Notes: generated from the letters alone by a model not told the origin. A stretch of DNA of 64,000 nt from Diphasiastrum complanatum (GCA_029204225.1 CM055114.1:11657634-11721633); one strand, 5' to 3'. Shown: positions 36,985 to 50,569, counted from the first letter of the stretch. Translations and numbers: made by a program.

Positions 36985-38308
36985 CTCAAATGTGAAATGT
37001 CCTCGTGAACATATCATCTTCATTTTGAGGATTATTCGAGAAACATTCTTGTTCGTCAGATTTTCGTTGAGGCGAAAAGATATTTCTTCGTGTATTTCTT
37101 CCTTTAGATATTCCTTCGTCTTAGAGAATATGTGTCTTGCTGTTTCTTTAATTGAATAGGTTGTTTTGAGTTGATCTTTGAATTGTTGATGAAAGCTGGA
37201 ATCAAACTTCAAAACATCTTGAAATTTCAAAAAGTCAGCATCCCATATAAACATCACCACGACAAAGGCACAAATGAATATTCATGAATGATTCAGTTCT
37301 TCATATAATTTCTGATCAAGCTCCAAGTTCTGTTGAGCTTCCATCAAGAGCAAGTCTTCTTTTGATTTGGTATAGCGGCCAACTGGTAAGTTGCCGAATT
37401 TTTCTAAATTAATCGGGAGTAATGTTCCATCGAACAGCTCCTGGGTTAACTTGGTATCTTCGTCTGAATCACTACGTAGATTTCTTTACAGTAACGAGCT
37501 AAAAATCTAATAAAATTGCTTTTAACATAAAAATTCTAAATAAAAAATAATGTCTTCGCCGCAAAGGTACCAAACTACCAAAACGTATATGTATAGAATT
37601 GCTTATAACGGAATGACTTCCTTCAATTTTGCAAATTATGGCGAATCTCTGCAAAATATTCTGCAAGGTTTCGTTCCCAATCCACATAAAGACTGAATAA
37701 TTCTGGATAAGACATATTTATATTTATCAGCAAACCTGCATCGTCGAATGCACCTAAATCCGCAACAGCTTGTGGTTTGTATAGTTGAAACTGCGACTTT
37801 TGTTTCCAAAAATGTCGCTTATTATCTTCGTTCCGCAAAAATTGAAGTTCTTTGATTTGAATATATTCGAGAGCATACATAGCCGAAGAGCCTATGTATA
37901 ACTCTGCTGATCCGAAAGGTACGACCTAGAACTTACCCTGGATTATGCCCCAGCAGAGACATCCTTTCTGCTTGATAGAGAGCTGGGCCCATAACCAGAG
38001 AAAGTCGTCCTTCTCCCAAGGTTGCTTCCAGTCGTCGAAGGCGATGCCTACTGCGCCTGGTAGCATCATGTAATCCACACGCCATTGCAACTCAATATTA
38101 AAAGCATGTGGACACCATTTTCAAAAGCGTTTAGCAAATGCACGAAATCTGTCAGCACATACCTTCGATTGATTTCGCCGCATTCTCTTTGGCTATTAGA
38201 TGTAGTTGTCAAATCCTGAGTTTGCAATTCAGTAGAAAGCTTCTGATCTTCAAATTGTTGCTTTAGGGTTGACAACTCCTGTTCAAGCTGGTCAATCTTC
38301 ACAACCAC
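36985..38308 (-). pseudogene. Extra reading frame between pol and 3' LTR of G2
   Basis: The minus strand opens MVVKIDQLEQELSTLKQQFE, a coiled coil. In a shifted frame it continues LQWRVDYMMLPGAVGIAFDD, FLWLWAQLSIKQKGC, MYALEYIQIKELQFLRNE and AGLLININMSYPELFSLYV, ending HNLQN near 37623. Weak coding traces run on toward the LTR. A gtaagt after GIIQ near 37935 could be a splice donor. I do not recognise the family. The position after integrase is where some plant gypsy lineages carry an additional ORF; I see no signal peptide or membrane segments that would support an envelope protein. At least three frame breaks. Confidence 0.45.
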
Positions 38309-38674
38309 GAAAATTTTTCAAAAATTTTAGCAACATACTAAAAAATTTCTCAAAAAATTGGAGATAATGCTAGAAAAGATTCTAGAAAAAATCTCGTAAA
38401 TAATTTACGAAAATTTAATTAACAAATTTAGTGTCGCAAAAAAAATCTCGAAATGTTCTCGAAAATACTTTTAAAATGATATTGAAAGATTGAGAGAAGT
38501 CAAAAAAAATTCTCGAAAATTTCACAAAAATCTTTAGAAAATTTCTAGAAAAAATAAAAGAAAAGTCGCAAAATTTTTTTAGACAAGATAAAAGAAAATT
38601 TGAGATTAATCTCAAAAAAAATATTAAAAAAATAATAAGAATAAAAAAAATAAAAAAAATTCTGATCAAAGGTA
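38309..38674. other. A-rich spacer inside G2
   Basis: Very A-rich on the plus strand, with repeats around aaaaatttctcgaaaa. The 84-codon minus frame over it is low complexity and not credible. Confidence 0.5.
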
Positions 38675-40480
38675 GTATCTCTTCAGTCTGGACCCATTAA
38701 TACGTGTAGGTAATAGTTCACCTTCAAGTGATTGAAGTTGCACAGAACCATTGTCAAACACCTCTATGACTTTATAAGGTCTAAGCCATCGCACATGGAG
38801 TTTTTTAGGGAACTTTTGATGGCGACTGTCATATATTAGAGCATAATCATCAGCTTTAAGATCACATTTTTGTATATGACTGTCATATTTCTTCTTTCTT
38901 TGTTTCTAAATTTCCTTCGTTAATTTTTGTGAAGTCTCCCAAGCTTCAGCTAGTTCTTCAATATTAGTCAACCTTCGTTTATACATTCTGCATCTGTTCG
39001 TTGAGCTTGAATACGAAAGGTTTTCACCTCAAATTTAATTGGCAAAATAGGATGCATACCATATGTAAGAAAATATGGTGTCTGTTTCGTCGTGATTTTC
39101 TATGTGTTGCGATAAGCCCAGAGAACTGATGGTAGTTTTTGATCGCAATCCGTTGCATGTGCAATAATAATCTTAGTCAGGACCTTACATAAGATTCCAT
39201 TAGCTCTTTCTCTCAACCCGTTTGCTTTTGGTTACGGTATAGTTTTTCTGTGTTTGATCAAGAAATAAGTTGTCAACAACCGTATTATTAACTATATTCT
39301 TCAAAGCAAAATGTCCACCAACATCTTCTGAGTTTCAGGCTTTAACAACCTTTTTAATGTCTTTAGTTTCGAGACATCTTTGTAGTTGATGTCAACACCA
39401 AGCTTGTACAGAACATTGTAAATAATTGTATAAGGTGCTACCTTATATTGAAAACTGTCTTTTGCTCCAAATCGTAACCATCCGGATATATCTGATCCTT
39501 AAGGATATATCTGATCCTTAAGGTTAGTAATATTATCAGAATATAACGAATTTATAGATGAAATTTCGAATAAATGTTCGTCTGAAAAATTATCATTAAT
39601 AGGGTCTTCAGTTTTTCCGGTGCTGAGTCGCAATAGATAATCAGCATTCATATGATATTTTCCTTGATGAAGGTCTGCTTGATAAGTAAATTCTTGCAGA
39701 AGTAGAACCCATCGAGCAATTCATCTTGATAGATTTGGTTTATTTACAAGATACTTAAGAGCATAATGATCCACATGAAAAATAAATGCATATCCCAGCA
39801 AATAATGCCGAAATTTTTTAACAGTGAAAATCATGCCAAGTGCTTTCCTTTCTGTAGCCGAATAATTTTTCTCTGATGCACTGAGCTATTGACTCACATA
39901 GTAGATGGGATGATCCTTATTCTGATCGTCCTTTTGGCTTAGACGGACGCCAATAGCAAATGCAGAAACATCCACATAACTGTGAAAGAAAATAACCCAG
40001 TTGGGTGGTCTCAGAATAGGAGCATTGATCAACCTTTGCTTAAGATATTTGAATGTTTTTTGCTATTCATTTGTCCACAAGTATTCCACTTATTTCTTTA
40101 GTAGATGTGTAAGAGAGGCAACAATAGAAGTATGATTTTAAATAAATCTTCTGTAATAGCCAACACGTCCTAAGAAAGCTCTTAGTTCATGTAAATTGGT
40201 TGGTATTTGGAGATTCTTTATAAGCTCGACTTTATCTTTGTCGACTTCTATTCCTCTATTAGATATTCTGTGTCCGAGCAATATTCCTTCTTTCATACCA
40301 AAAAAACATTTCTCTGGATGAAGAGATAAACAAATATCTCGACACCGTTGCAATGTTAATTTCAGCTTCTGTAGGTGTGTCTTTATATCACTGTATACAC
40401 AGAAATCATCAATAAATATTTTGAGAAGGAAGGCAGCGAAATTAACATCATGATTCGCTGAAAAGTCGCTGGAGTGTTTC
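38675..40480 (-). pseudogene. pol: G2 pol: partial RT, RNase H, damaged integrase
   Basis: The minus strand begins TPATFQRIMM, then KIFIDDFCVYSD, where FIDD (40405-40416) is the RT catalytic motif. ILLGHRISNRGIEVDKDKVE and LGRVGYYRRFI follow. RNase H has HSYVDVSAFAIGVRLSQKD, SASEKNYSATERKALGMIF and RHYLLGYAFIFHVDHYALK. Integrase zinc-finger remnants then jump to the sequence of FLIKHRKT in a shifted frame and to KANGLRERANGILCKVLTKI. The integrase C-terminal end reads RWLRPYKVIEVFDNGSVQLQ and GSRLKRYYL. Protease and the first half of RT are deleted between gag and RT. Many stops and frameshifts. Confidence 0.85.
39483..39521 (+). repeat. Short tandem duplication in G2 pol
   Basis: About 19 bp (atatatctgatccttaagg) is repeated twice head to tail, a local slippage event that breaks the integrase linker frame. 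Confidence 0.8.
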
Positions 40481-40489
40481 CTATGAGAT

Positions 40490-40985
40490 TTTTAACCTTT
40501 CATGTATATTTGCGAAGGGATTCTTTACTCTTCTTTTGAACATTGTTCAGACGTCCAAGAATTCTAGATTTGTAACCGATCTCTCTGAACTAGTTCAGAA
40601 ACACTTCTTTCAGCAACTACCAGGTTCCTACACGACCTGGTTCAACTTGGTTGTACCAGATGCGTGCCTGCTTTCTTAGCAGACCAGGGAAAATTTGTAG
40701 TTTGTCTACGTCAGTTCCCTCGTTATTCGCATTAGCGATTGACTCGAATTGTGAGACATAGCTATCTGCATCATCGGAAGAAGTCCCTTTAAAATAATCG
40801 TATTTAATTTTAGAGATAGAAGTGAAACGTGCAGCAGGACCCTCCATACCGAAGCTAATTAGGAGTTCAAGTAACTGGGCAGTGATTTTGTCTAGATTTC
40901 TTCTACTAGTATTTTCACTTTGTCTTCGTAAAAATTCCTCTCTAAGCTAATGGTATCGTTCTAATCTGAATTCTCTATCTGACAT
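40490..40985 (-). pseudogene. gag: G2 gag fragment
   Basis: It starts MSDREFRLERYH at 40985 on the minus strand, with a stop soon after, then MEGPAARFTSISKIKYDYFK, SYVSQFESIANAN, LRKQARIWYNQVEPG, as in G1 gag. The C-terminal part and zinc knuckle are lost at a deletion junction near 40485. Confidence 0.8.
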
Positions 40986-41037
40986 ACACTAGAGATGAAA
41001 ATGAATTTGTCAGATTTCTTATAACTTTCCTAAACTA

Positions 41038-41055
41038 TCTCCGGCAATGGCACCA
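41038..41055 (-). promoter_or_regulatory. Primer-binding site of G2
   Basis: The minus strand reads tggtgccattgccggaga, a variant of the tggcgccgttgccgggga site, five bases inside the 5' LTR. Confidence 0.75.
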
Positions 41056-41060
41056 AAAAT

Positions 41061-42323
41061 TGGTATATGTCGTACTATACTAACAGGGTTAATATAGATT
41101 TTATAGTAAATAATGTCGTTCCCACAGAGGACAACGTTAGAAAGTTATGTTTTTGGTACAATTATGGCAAGTGGTTTCAAGTGTTATTCTGATTGTCGAC
41201 AGACATTAAAAAGTAACAAGTATTACTTATGTTTGGGATGGGTAATGTTAATAAATTCAGAACAACAATCTGGCCTCTATCAAATCGAATGAAGCGCATT
41301 CTACAGATGAGATGTTATCAGAGTAGTACAACAGTACTACACTCTGGCTGATTAAGGTGTCAACAGAGAATCGAGAATTGTTTGATGTATTTGCGACTGT
41401 GCAGACAATTAATTAATCGTGTTCGTGAACTATTCATTTCTAGACAGAAGTCCTCAACAACTAAGCCCAACTTAATGCTTAAAGAACACGAAGAATTTTA
41501 GAATACGTTAGAAACTTATGTCAATGCCAATCAGGAAAACAGATCAGAGACTCAATTCTTCAAACATGGTCATCTCATATGTATACATACAACTTTATTC
41601 AATGATCATGCTAGATTGTACCAAAGATAGTTGTTATTCGAGTGCCGAAAAGAAAGTATTCGCGACAGATGAATAAGATGGTTTTAAGACAGTTCTTTAG
41701 AGCATGCTTTACGGAAACACAGCAAACGACTGTAAAGCACTAGAGCGTCTGTCTGATTAGAGAGTAATTCATGAAATGCGTTAGAGATTGTTAGCAGACT
41801 CAAGATCACTCACACTCATCAGTGCGGAGAACAGAGATAAGAGAGAATAACTCACAGAACTCTATTCACTTTTTCAATCTCTTACATAAGCATAAACTCT
41901 TCTCTCTCGATGATCGAGACTGAAGTGTGAGATCTATATATGTTCTACGGGGCGAACAAACACACCTCTAAAACAACAGGTGCGTCACTCCCACGAAAGG
42001 GTCTAGTTAACAATTGAACTGAAAATACGTTCAACTATACCATAGGTGGTTTACTTAACTATGAGTTACAGTTACTCTAGTTTAACATGTCTTTTTGTAT
42101 CTAATTGTTTTGTACGGACGACCCAGTAAAGGTTATCCAAGACAATGTCTTTTCCTTTTAAAGGTCTTGCCCTTAATTACAAGGCAAGTACTTAGGAGAT
42201 ATATTCCCGAAAAATGACTTAGGCCTCTTCATGATTTATACTTAACCGACTCATATCTTCATTTTCGAGTATAGCATGCCATATTTATGTTGATATTCAA
42301 TATTTAACATTTTCGTGGCATCA
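41061..42323 (-). repeat. 5' LTR of G2 (1,263 bp)
   Basis: It starts tgatgccacg at 42323 and ends catatacca at 41061 on the minus strand. A TATA-like catatatagatc lies near 41935, followed by a short agagagaag run at the expected start of transcription. Confidence 0.8.
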
Positions 42324-42329
42324 CACAAC

Positions 42330-45180
42330 CAATGTACTATTTTAGATGAGAACTCAAAGGAAATCCTCTCTGCTTACAAAGAATGAAAATTTGTACATAT
42401 TGAGTCACGATGTTGCACTTTTTGTGAGTTGTTCAGATGTAAATTTATGGCATCAAAGATTAGGTCATTTAAACATGCGTTCAATCTTGTATATGCATCA
42501 CAATAAAATGGTCAAGGACATGAATATAATTGCTGTCACCATAGCTAATCAGACTTTGTGAAAATTGTCTAGTAGGGAAACAACCTAGAATGAGATTTCC
42601 CAATGGACAAGCCAAAAGGACAAAGTCCATCTTGTCACTGATTCACAGTGACTTGTGTGGTCCTATGAGCATACCTTCATTAGGTCAAGCTCTGTATTTT
42701 ATCACATTCATTGATGATTACTCCTGATTTTCCAGTGTAATGTTTATTAAGGACAAATTAGACGCATTTTGTTGCTTCAAAGACTTCAAGCAATACACTG
42801 AAAATCAAACTGGTTAGAGGATTAAGGCCCTACAGTCTGATTCAGGGGGAGACTTCTTGTCAAATAAGATGAAGGACTACCTATTTTCATGTGGCGTGCA
42901 CCACCAATTTACTACGAGCTACACTCCAGAATAGAACGGAGTAGTATAGCGGAAGAACTGCACACTGTTGGAATCTGCACGATCCATGACATCAATTTTG
43001 CATTTGCCTCAAACCTTTTGGATAGAAGCTATCTCTACGGCTTGCTATCTGTAAAACTACTCTAGCACCAAAGCGATTGATTCCAAGACACCGTTTGAAG
43101 CCTACTACAGTTACAAACCAAGTTTGCAACACCTGCATGTCTTCGGATGTCTCTGCTATGCACAAGTGCCATCTGATCTAAGGGAGAAGCTGGACCCAGT
43201 AAGCTGTAAAAGCATTTTCATTGGTTATTCAACTTCTCACAAGGCATATCGTGTTTACGATGTGGTTACAGAGCAGATCTTGGTCAGTTGTGATGTTGTC
43301 TTCCTTGAAGGCAAATACTATGATTTCAAACAGAAGCAACCAATACAAGAGACTGCCATAGCAGCTCCACCTTCCAGCGATAGGCTACGACCTGCGACTG
43401 TTCAAGCAATGGAGTTTGTCCCAACGGCTCCACTTACCGTCGATGGGCCTAGACCCACGATCGTTCAACCGCAAAATATTACGGTCCTAGTCATTCACCA
43501 AGGAGAATTATTGATCAAGCACTTGGAGCTCGAAGATTCGTGAGACAATGACAACAGCCTCACCACTTCATCCCTTAGGCTTTCATTAGTCATGACGAAC
43601 CTGCCACCATAGCAAAAGCACTGCCAATGCCCGATGTAGACAAATGGAAAGCTGCCATGGATGCTGAGTATCAATCTCTAATGAAGAACAAGACCTGGAG
43701 TTTTGTCATTCCTCCTACAGGTGTAAAGCCAATTGATTCTAAATGGATCTTTATGCTGAATCTTAAGCTAGATGGATCTATATCCAAATGGAAAGTTAGA
43801 CTAGTAATCAAAGGTTCTGAACAAGTATATGGGATAGACTACACTGAGACCTTCAGTCCAATAGTAAAACATCAGTCTATTCGTACTCTATTGGCTATAT
43901 CTGCTGCAGAAGATCTGGATATTTACCAGATAGACGTCCAGATGGCATTCCTACACGGATACATACAAGAAGATGTCTACATCTATCAACCAGAAGGTTA
44001 CATCCCTCAAGGCAAGAAGCATCTACTATGCAAATTGCACAAGGCACTATAAGGTCTGAAGCAAGCTCCAAGGGCCTGGTATGATAGAATAAATCATTTC
44101 TTGTTGCGCATGACTTTACCTCCTGCACCGCAGATTCAAATGTGTATCTAAAACCAAAGGGGCCAAGCTATGTTATAATAGCACTATACATTGATAATCT
44201 TCTAATCATCAACAATTCAAATCAGTTGCTACAAGAAACTAAATCCTTACTCTCATCAGAGTTTGAGATGACTGATTTAGATCCAGTCCATTACCTACTT
44301 AGAATGGAGATTCACAGGGATCGTGCGAGCAAAAGGATCACCATAAGCCAACAATCTTACCTAATTAATGTACTTTGAAGATACGGCATGGAGGATTGCA
44401 ATCCCATAGACACTCCTATGGATCTAGGATGCAAGCTATCCAAAGACATGTGCCCCAAAACAAAGGCAAATCAGCAAGAAATGTGCAATTACTCTTAGTA
44501 GTCTATCATAGGTTCTCTTATGTACTCTATGATTTTCACATGATCTGATCTAGCATATGCTGTAAGCATGCTATCGCAATTCATGTCCAATCTAGGCCTA
44601 CAACACTGGAAAGCTCTACAAAGAGTTCTGAAGTACATTCAATCCTCAAAGCACTATGCCTTGACTTACAATGAAAAAACAGAAACTGCACTCTCATTGA
44701 TTACCTATTCTGATTCAGACTGGGCAGGACACATAGATACCAAAAAATCCACCTCTGGTTACATTTTCTTTCTTGCAGGAGGACCCATTTCATGGAATAG
44801 TAGGAAGCAGAAATGCAATTCAATTTTCTCTACGGAATTAGAATATGTCGCAGTTACATCAGTAGTGAAGGAGATTTTATGGCTTAGAAGACTACTATAG
44901 GATCTGAGGTTCCCACAAATTGGTCCAACTATACTCTAGTGTGACAATCAGAGTTGTATAGCTCTGTCATTGAACCAACGAACTCACACAAGGACCAAAC
45001 ATATAGAGGTTCAACTTCATTTTCTAAGAGAGAAGGTTCAGAACAAAGACGTTGCACTAAGTTACTGTCACACCGACAGTATGTTGGCTGACATTCTGAC
45101 AAACCATTGTCAAGGGACAAACATTCTACTTTAGTAGAATCATCAAATCTCAATGTGAGTCTAGATTCGTAGCAACAAGC
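42330..45180 (+). pseudogene. pol: Copia B pol: pre-integrase, integrase, RT, RNase H
   Basis: Pre-integrase has LWHQRLGHLNMRSI. Integrase has LIHSDLCGPMSIP, ITFIDDYS, LQSDSGGDFLSN (second Asp), YTPE-stop-NGVV (expected P-Q-x-N-G) and LHVFGCLCYAQVP. RT has KWKAAMDAEYQSLMKNKTW, DSKWIFMLNLKLDGSI, TFSPIVKHQSIRTLLA, QIDVQMAFLHG, LHKAL-stop-GLKQAPRAWY and YIDN in place of YVDD. RNase H has TYSDSDWAGHIDTKKSTSGY, SWNSRKQKCNSIFSTELEY, RTKHIEVQLHF and DILT. Ten or more stops and frameshifts. Protease is absent, lost at the G2 insertion. Confidence 0.9.
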
Positions 45181-45191
45181 TTAAAGGGGAG
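45181..45191 (+). promoter_or_regulatory. Polypurine tract of copia B
   Basis: ttaaaggggag sits just after the RNase H frame and before the LTR start tgctaaaatt. Confidence 0.7.
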
Positions 45192-46675
<1,484 letters not shown>

Positions 46676-47039
46676 ATATTACTGCGGTGATGTTACCGCC
46701 TTCCATCACTTATTGTCTTGCAATATTCTACAATGTGGCACACTGCTACGAATTCACCTTGCTCTTTTGTAGCAATGAACAGTAGCCGACGTTTCTATGT
46801 CAATGATTCACACATCGACATTGCAGTTGTGTGCAAATGTATTGTCCATCCAATTATTTGATGTACATATTTCATTGTGCCATTCTTTTCTTTTATTGCA
46901 AGAATGCTATTCTTTGTCTTGTTTCTGCTCAGTGCATGGTGATCTTCAACACCTCAGTCACTGGCTTAATCTATTGCATTTGTGACTGTTAAGTAGCTCT
47001 CTTTCTGAGCGATTGCATCCACTGATCACAAGTAGTTCT
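46676..47039. other. Unassigned, no gene
   Basis: Pyrimidine-rich on the plus strand. Possibly the left part of another J-like LTR, because the next 115 bp match LTR J, but I could not align this part. Confidence 0.35.
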
Positions 47040-47155
47040 ACATGCAATTAGAACAATTCATGCACTAGCAACAACATTCTTAAACACACACTGTACATGA
47101 CCCATTCATGCTCTTTCACACTAATGACTCACACAGTTCATTCATTTACAAACAT
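47040..47155 (+). repeat. LTR J fragment
   Basis: It matches 33.80-33.92 kb with few differences, sharing catgcaattagaa, ttcttaaacacacactgta and ttcatgctctttcacacta. Confidence 0.75.
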
Positions 47156-48240
47156 AGCACTTAGCCAAGTGTTTGAAATAAAGCTTGGTCTAATGCATTG
47201 TGTAATTTGTATACATGTGCAACTCCATTGGAGGCAAATTGTAAGCGAGGTATAAGAGATATGTTAAGTCTAAAGCATGAAAGCAAAAGACACATCAAAT
47301 CACAATCATTACCAATGTATGTAGCAGATCTTCATCATATCAAAAGCTTTTACTCTATTACTTATAAAAAAGGATTACATACATGATTACTTCTCTAAGA
47401 TTTTCAGTACATAGAATCTTAGAGCCAAACTTGGCTTAGATCTAGTTATGTAAAAAGCCTTTACTTGTAATACAATCATGGAGGTATGTTCCATGAATAG
47501 AGTAAACTCTAAAATAAAGAGAGACGTTGATCATTGAGGGAGGGAGTTAAAATTGCAAGGATCGACTTATACAGTGCTTTCTTATTTCAACGGCACCACG
47601 TGTGCTTAGTTCTAGAATTATCGGGCCGTCTTTCTTTTATGAGATCTTTGAGTGCTTTTAAGCAAATTTATCTTTGTACTTACTTATCAGTTGAATATAC
47701 AGTTTGTAGGGAGCTATTCAGTTGTCTTGTCATATGAGCGGAGGGCGTCGGCTGAGATGTGAAAGAAATGGAGCGTGACGGGGCGGCTGAAGGAGTGTAG
47801 TTGATGGGTGTGGGCTCTGGTTTTGCAGTTTGATACTAAAGCAAGTCTGATCGCTTGTGCTTGCAGTTGTTGTGGCTTGTTGGTTGGTTTGCAGGTTTAG
47901 GTGCAACCAAGTTGGTTTTCAGACGGATTTGCAAGCAAGTCTATTTGCCTGCGATTGTTGTTTCTTGTAGGTCGTTTTGCAGGTAGGGTAGTTCGTTTGC
48001 AAGGTAGACTGCAGATCCGAACTGTTATAAATCTGTTCAAGAACACTGTTGCAGCAGGTGTGGGTTTATAAGGTGTGGAGTTCAAGCAGCAACGGTGTCA
48101 AATGTTGACATCTTCTGAGCCTATAGAATCTGTTTACTAGTCTTCGTTGTTTCTTTCTTGTTATAAAGCCCAGATTAGGCAGAAGGGGCTGATAATCATT
48201 GTAGTTTTGTCCTGTCTGTCAGAGGACAATCCAGATGTCA
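47156..48240. other. LTR-like, unassigned
   Basis: No coding frame of note. 47.4-47.7 kb has an aaataaagagag polyadenylation-like stretch. 47.84-48.03 kb has repeated gtttgcagg and tttgcaag units. It looks like LTR or leader sequence, but there is no second copy in the window. Confidence 0.35.
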
Positions 48241-48442
48241 CTCTTGAATTGAATGCACATGCATAATCAACCAAGATGCAAGCCCATGCATTCAACAAAT
48301 GATCTACGTTACTGCTCAGTTGAACAACGATGGATTCCTACTTCTACTTTGCTGCAAAATGTGACACGCACCTTGTGTGTGGCTCCTTACTTACATAAAT
48401 TGACAAAACATGAAACAAGAACTAATCTACAGCATGTTAGAA

Positions 48443-48484
48443 GTCCAAGAATCAATAAACTAACCAGCCTTTTGATTCTTGGAC
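48443..48484. repeat. Perfect 13-bp inverted repeat
   Basis: Arms gtccaagaatcaa (48443-48455) and ttgattcttggac (48472-48484) with a 16-nt spacer. No poly-T run typical of a Pol III terminator follows, and the stem is too short for a microRNA precursor. Confidence 0.6.
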
Positions 48485-49179
48485 ATCTCAAGAACATCAA
48501 GAACTAGAATGTTAGAGAATATGCAAGATTTATGCCACATTTCTAGCCTATTTAGTTTACTTGAATGTTGGCTCCTACATTAATCCACAAGAAAACATGA
48601 AATTTAATCCACAACTAGGAAAGCAAGAAAACTAATCCACTCTAAATCCACAACCACATACAATATGAATGGAAGGGCATGATCATAGGGGCATCACTCA
48701 AGAAAACCATCATGATCAAGGAGCTCAATGGATGCATCTAACTCATGGAGGCTCTTCTCATTTCAGCATGGAGTTGATACAATACACAAAAAGCTCCTCT
48801 TCACAAAGAGGGAGTCTCTTAAGTAAGCAAGAGAGCTCCTTAGGTGGCATCCTAGTGGAATTTTCACATTTCACAAACTACAAGTGGAATATTGCTCTCC
48901 ACTAGAGGTCACCATCAAAAGGTGGCTCACTCTACTTTCTTTAAGAGGGGTCTACTTGCATTTATTACATTTGCCTAAAAATACTAGTTTCTACATGGTC
49001 ATTGCATCTTTCGGAATTCACCATGAGGCTTACATAGTTCTTACTTGTCATTACTAACTAGTATTCCTCGGCTCTCATACTTGGCTCTCAGTTCTCATTA
49101 GTCTCGTCTTCTCAAAGACCTCCTCGGTCTAAGGTGAGAGGTGCTCTTGAGTTGCTCCGAGTATCTTGGGGATTCGTTA
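48485..49179. other. No gene recognised
   Basis: Possibly internal sequence of copia D upstream of RNase H, but no frame reads as pol. Around 48.57-48.66 kb the word aatccac recurs several times. Confidence 0.35.
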
Positions 49180-49692
49180 GAATCAGCCAACACGGGAGCA
49201 GCAGTTCTCTGGGTCAGCAAGAAGTAGACTGTTGTAGCCCAGTCATTTTGCGAAGCAGAGTACGTAGCAGCAGCGAAGATGGCCAACGAAATAATTTGGC
49301 TAAGGCAGTTTCTAGACAACTTGGGCGAAATAAGAAATGAGCCACTGGTCTTGCAGGTGGACAACACCTCTGCAACACACCTGACGAAAGATCCCGTGTT
49401 CCATTCTAGAACGAAGCACATTGCGATCAAGTATCACCTGATTAGGGATCTAACTGAAAAGAAGATATTGCAGACCACCTTCATAGGAACAAAAGATATG
49501 GTTGCTGACATCTTCACTAAAGCTCTAGACAAAGGACTCTTTGAGAGGCAAAGGAGCAGCCTCGGGATCGTAAAGCTATCATGCTTTGAGAGGGAGCTGA
49601 AGAAACAAAATGTTTCCGATTACAAAGCCTTGCTAGCTTTCAGTCCTCAACCTGACGAAGATGTTTGCGAACTCGAATACTTGAAGACATGA
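49180..49692 (+). pseudogene. pol: Copia D RNase H C-terminal part
   Basis: It reads VLWVSKK-stop-TVVAQSFCEAEYVAAA (family S-x-K-Q-x-x-V-A-x-S-S-x-E-A-E-Y), LQVDNTSATHLTKDP, RTKHIAIKYHLIRDL and DMVADIFTKALDKG, then a tail ending YLKT-stop at 49692. The first TAG (49225-49227) replaces the usual Gln. Downstream of that stop the frame is open for 155 codons. Upstream pol is missing. Same family as copia A. Confidence 0.85.
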
Positions 49693-50569
49693 GAGTTTTG
49701 CGAACATGAAAGTCAAAGAGAACAAAGATGAACGGTTTGCGAACATGAAAGATCCATGAATGAGATTCTTTTGCGGTCCAGTACGAGAGAAAGACAGACG
49801 AGATAAATGAATCCAACGGTGGAAACGAAATTCGTTTTGTCCTCATGCTCAAAAGAGTACCAGCTAAGATCACACAAGTACCCAGAAGTACAGAGATTTG
49901 ATATGATGACATGACATCAGCAGATACTCCCTAGGTCATGGCTAATCTGCCAGTCTTATAATTTCCTGATTAGTTGTAGATGTTTAATCGCTCTAATCTT
50001 AGGTTTACATAGAGAGACTATATTTACTAGATGATACTTGACATATATCAGAACAGAATACACAATGTGTAATATACAGAAGTCTGATGCTAGTAAGCAA
50101 TCAAGACAAAAAACAAACAGTATGTCTGCCTGTGTGCGAGACGAGTTCTGTGATCAGGATCCATAGATATCCAAAGTCCGCTAGTAAGCAAGACACACAT
50201 CCGTGAGGGAAGAGTCTCTCTCTCACGCCGATGCACTACGTGGACTCGCATGCAGTACTTGAAAAAATCAGAAGAAAAATCAATACAGACGATTTTATAA
50301 TTGTGTCTGATCTTGAATACGAATGCATATGTTGTTTATTTTGCATGTCTAAGTTCTTCTTGTTCCTTTGAATTCTACATTTTGGTTAAAATTAAGTCAA
50401 ATGTTGTATTAATTTTGTAAACGTAGATCAGTAGTGACTGGCTACACTCTGGAGGACTGTAGGAGTGATTCAGCTGGCAGTGCCCATCGCTTGCATCTGA
50501 ACTCCATCCGAGCTGAGAGAGAGAGTCGTGCCAGATTCGCCTTCGTGAATCGTGACTGATTCTCATCAG
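49693..50569 (+). repeat. LTR of copia D (type A/D)
   Basis: It resembles 0.9-1.82 kb, for example (t/c)gatgacatgacatcagcaga against tgatgatgtcagcagaa, and the gtctgcctg block. It ends at a primer site at 50570. The left border is uncertain. Confidence 0.6.

Larger units (their letters stand above)
35806..42323 (-). mobile_element. Family-G gypsy element G2, inserted in copia B
   Basis: Minus-strand element: 5' LTR 41061-42323, primer site, gag, partial RT, RNase H, damaged integrase, an extra frame, and 3' LTR 35806-36971. The two LTRs look about 95% identical by eye apart from a deletion of roughly 100 bp in the 3' LTR (near 36390). It separates copia B gag from copia B pre-integrase, so it is younger than copia B. 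Lacking protease and integrase core, it cannot move alone. Confidence 0.8.

Noticed and set aside
36985-38308. Calling the extra G2 frame an envelope gene
   Set aside because: Only the position fits; there is no signal peptide, membrane segment or cleavage site.
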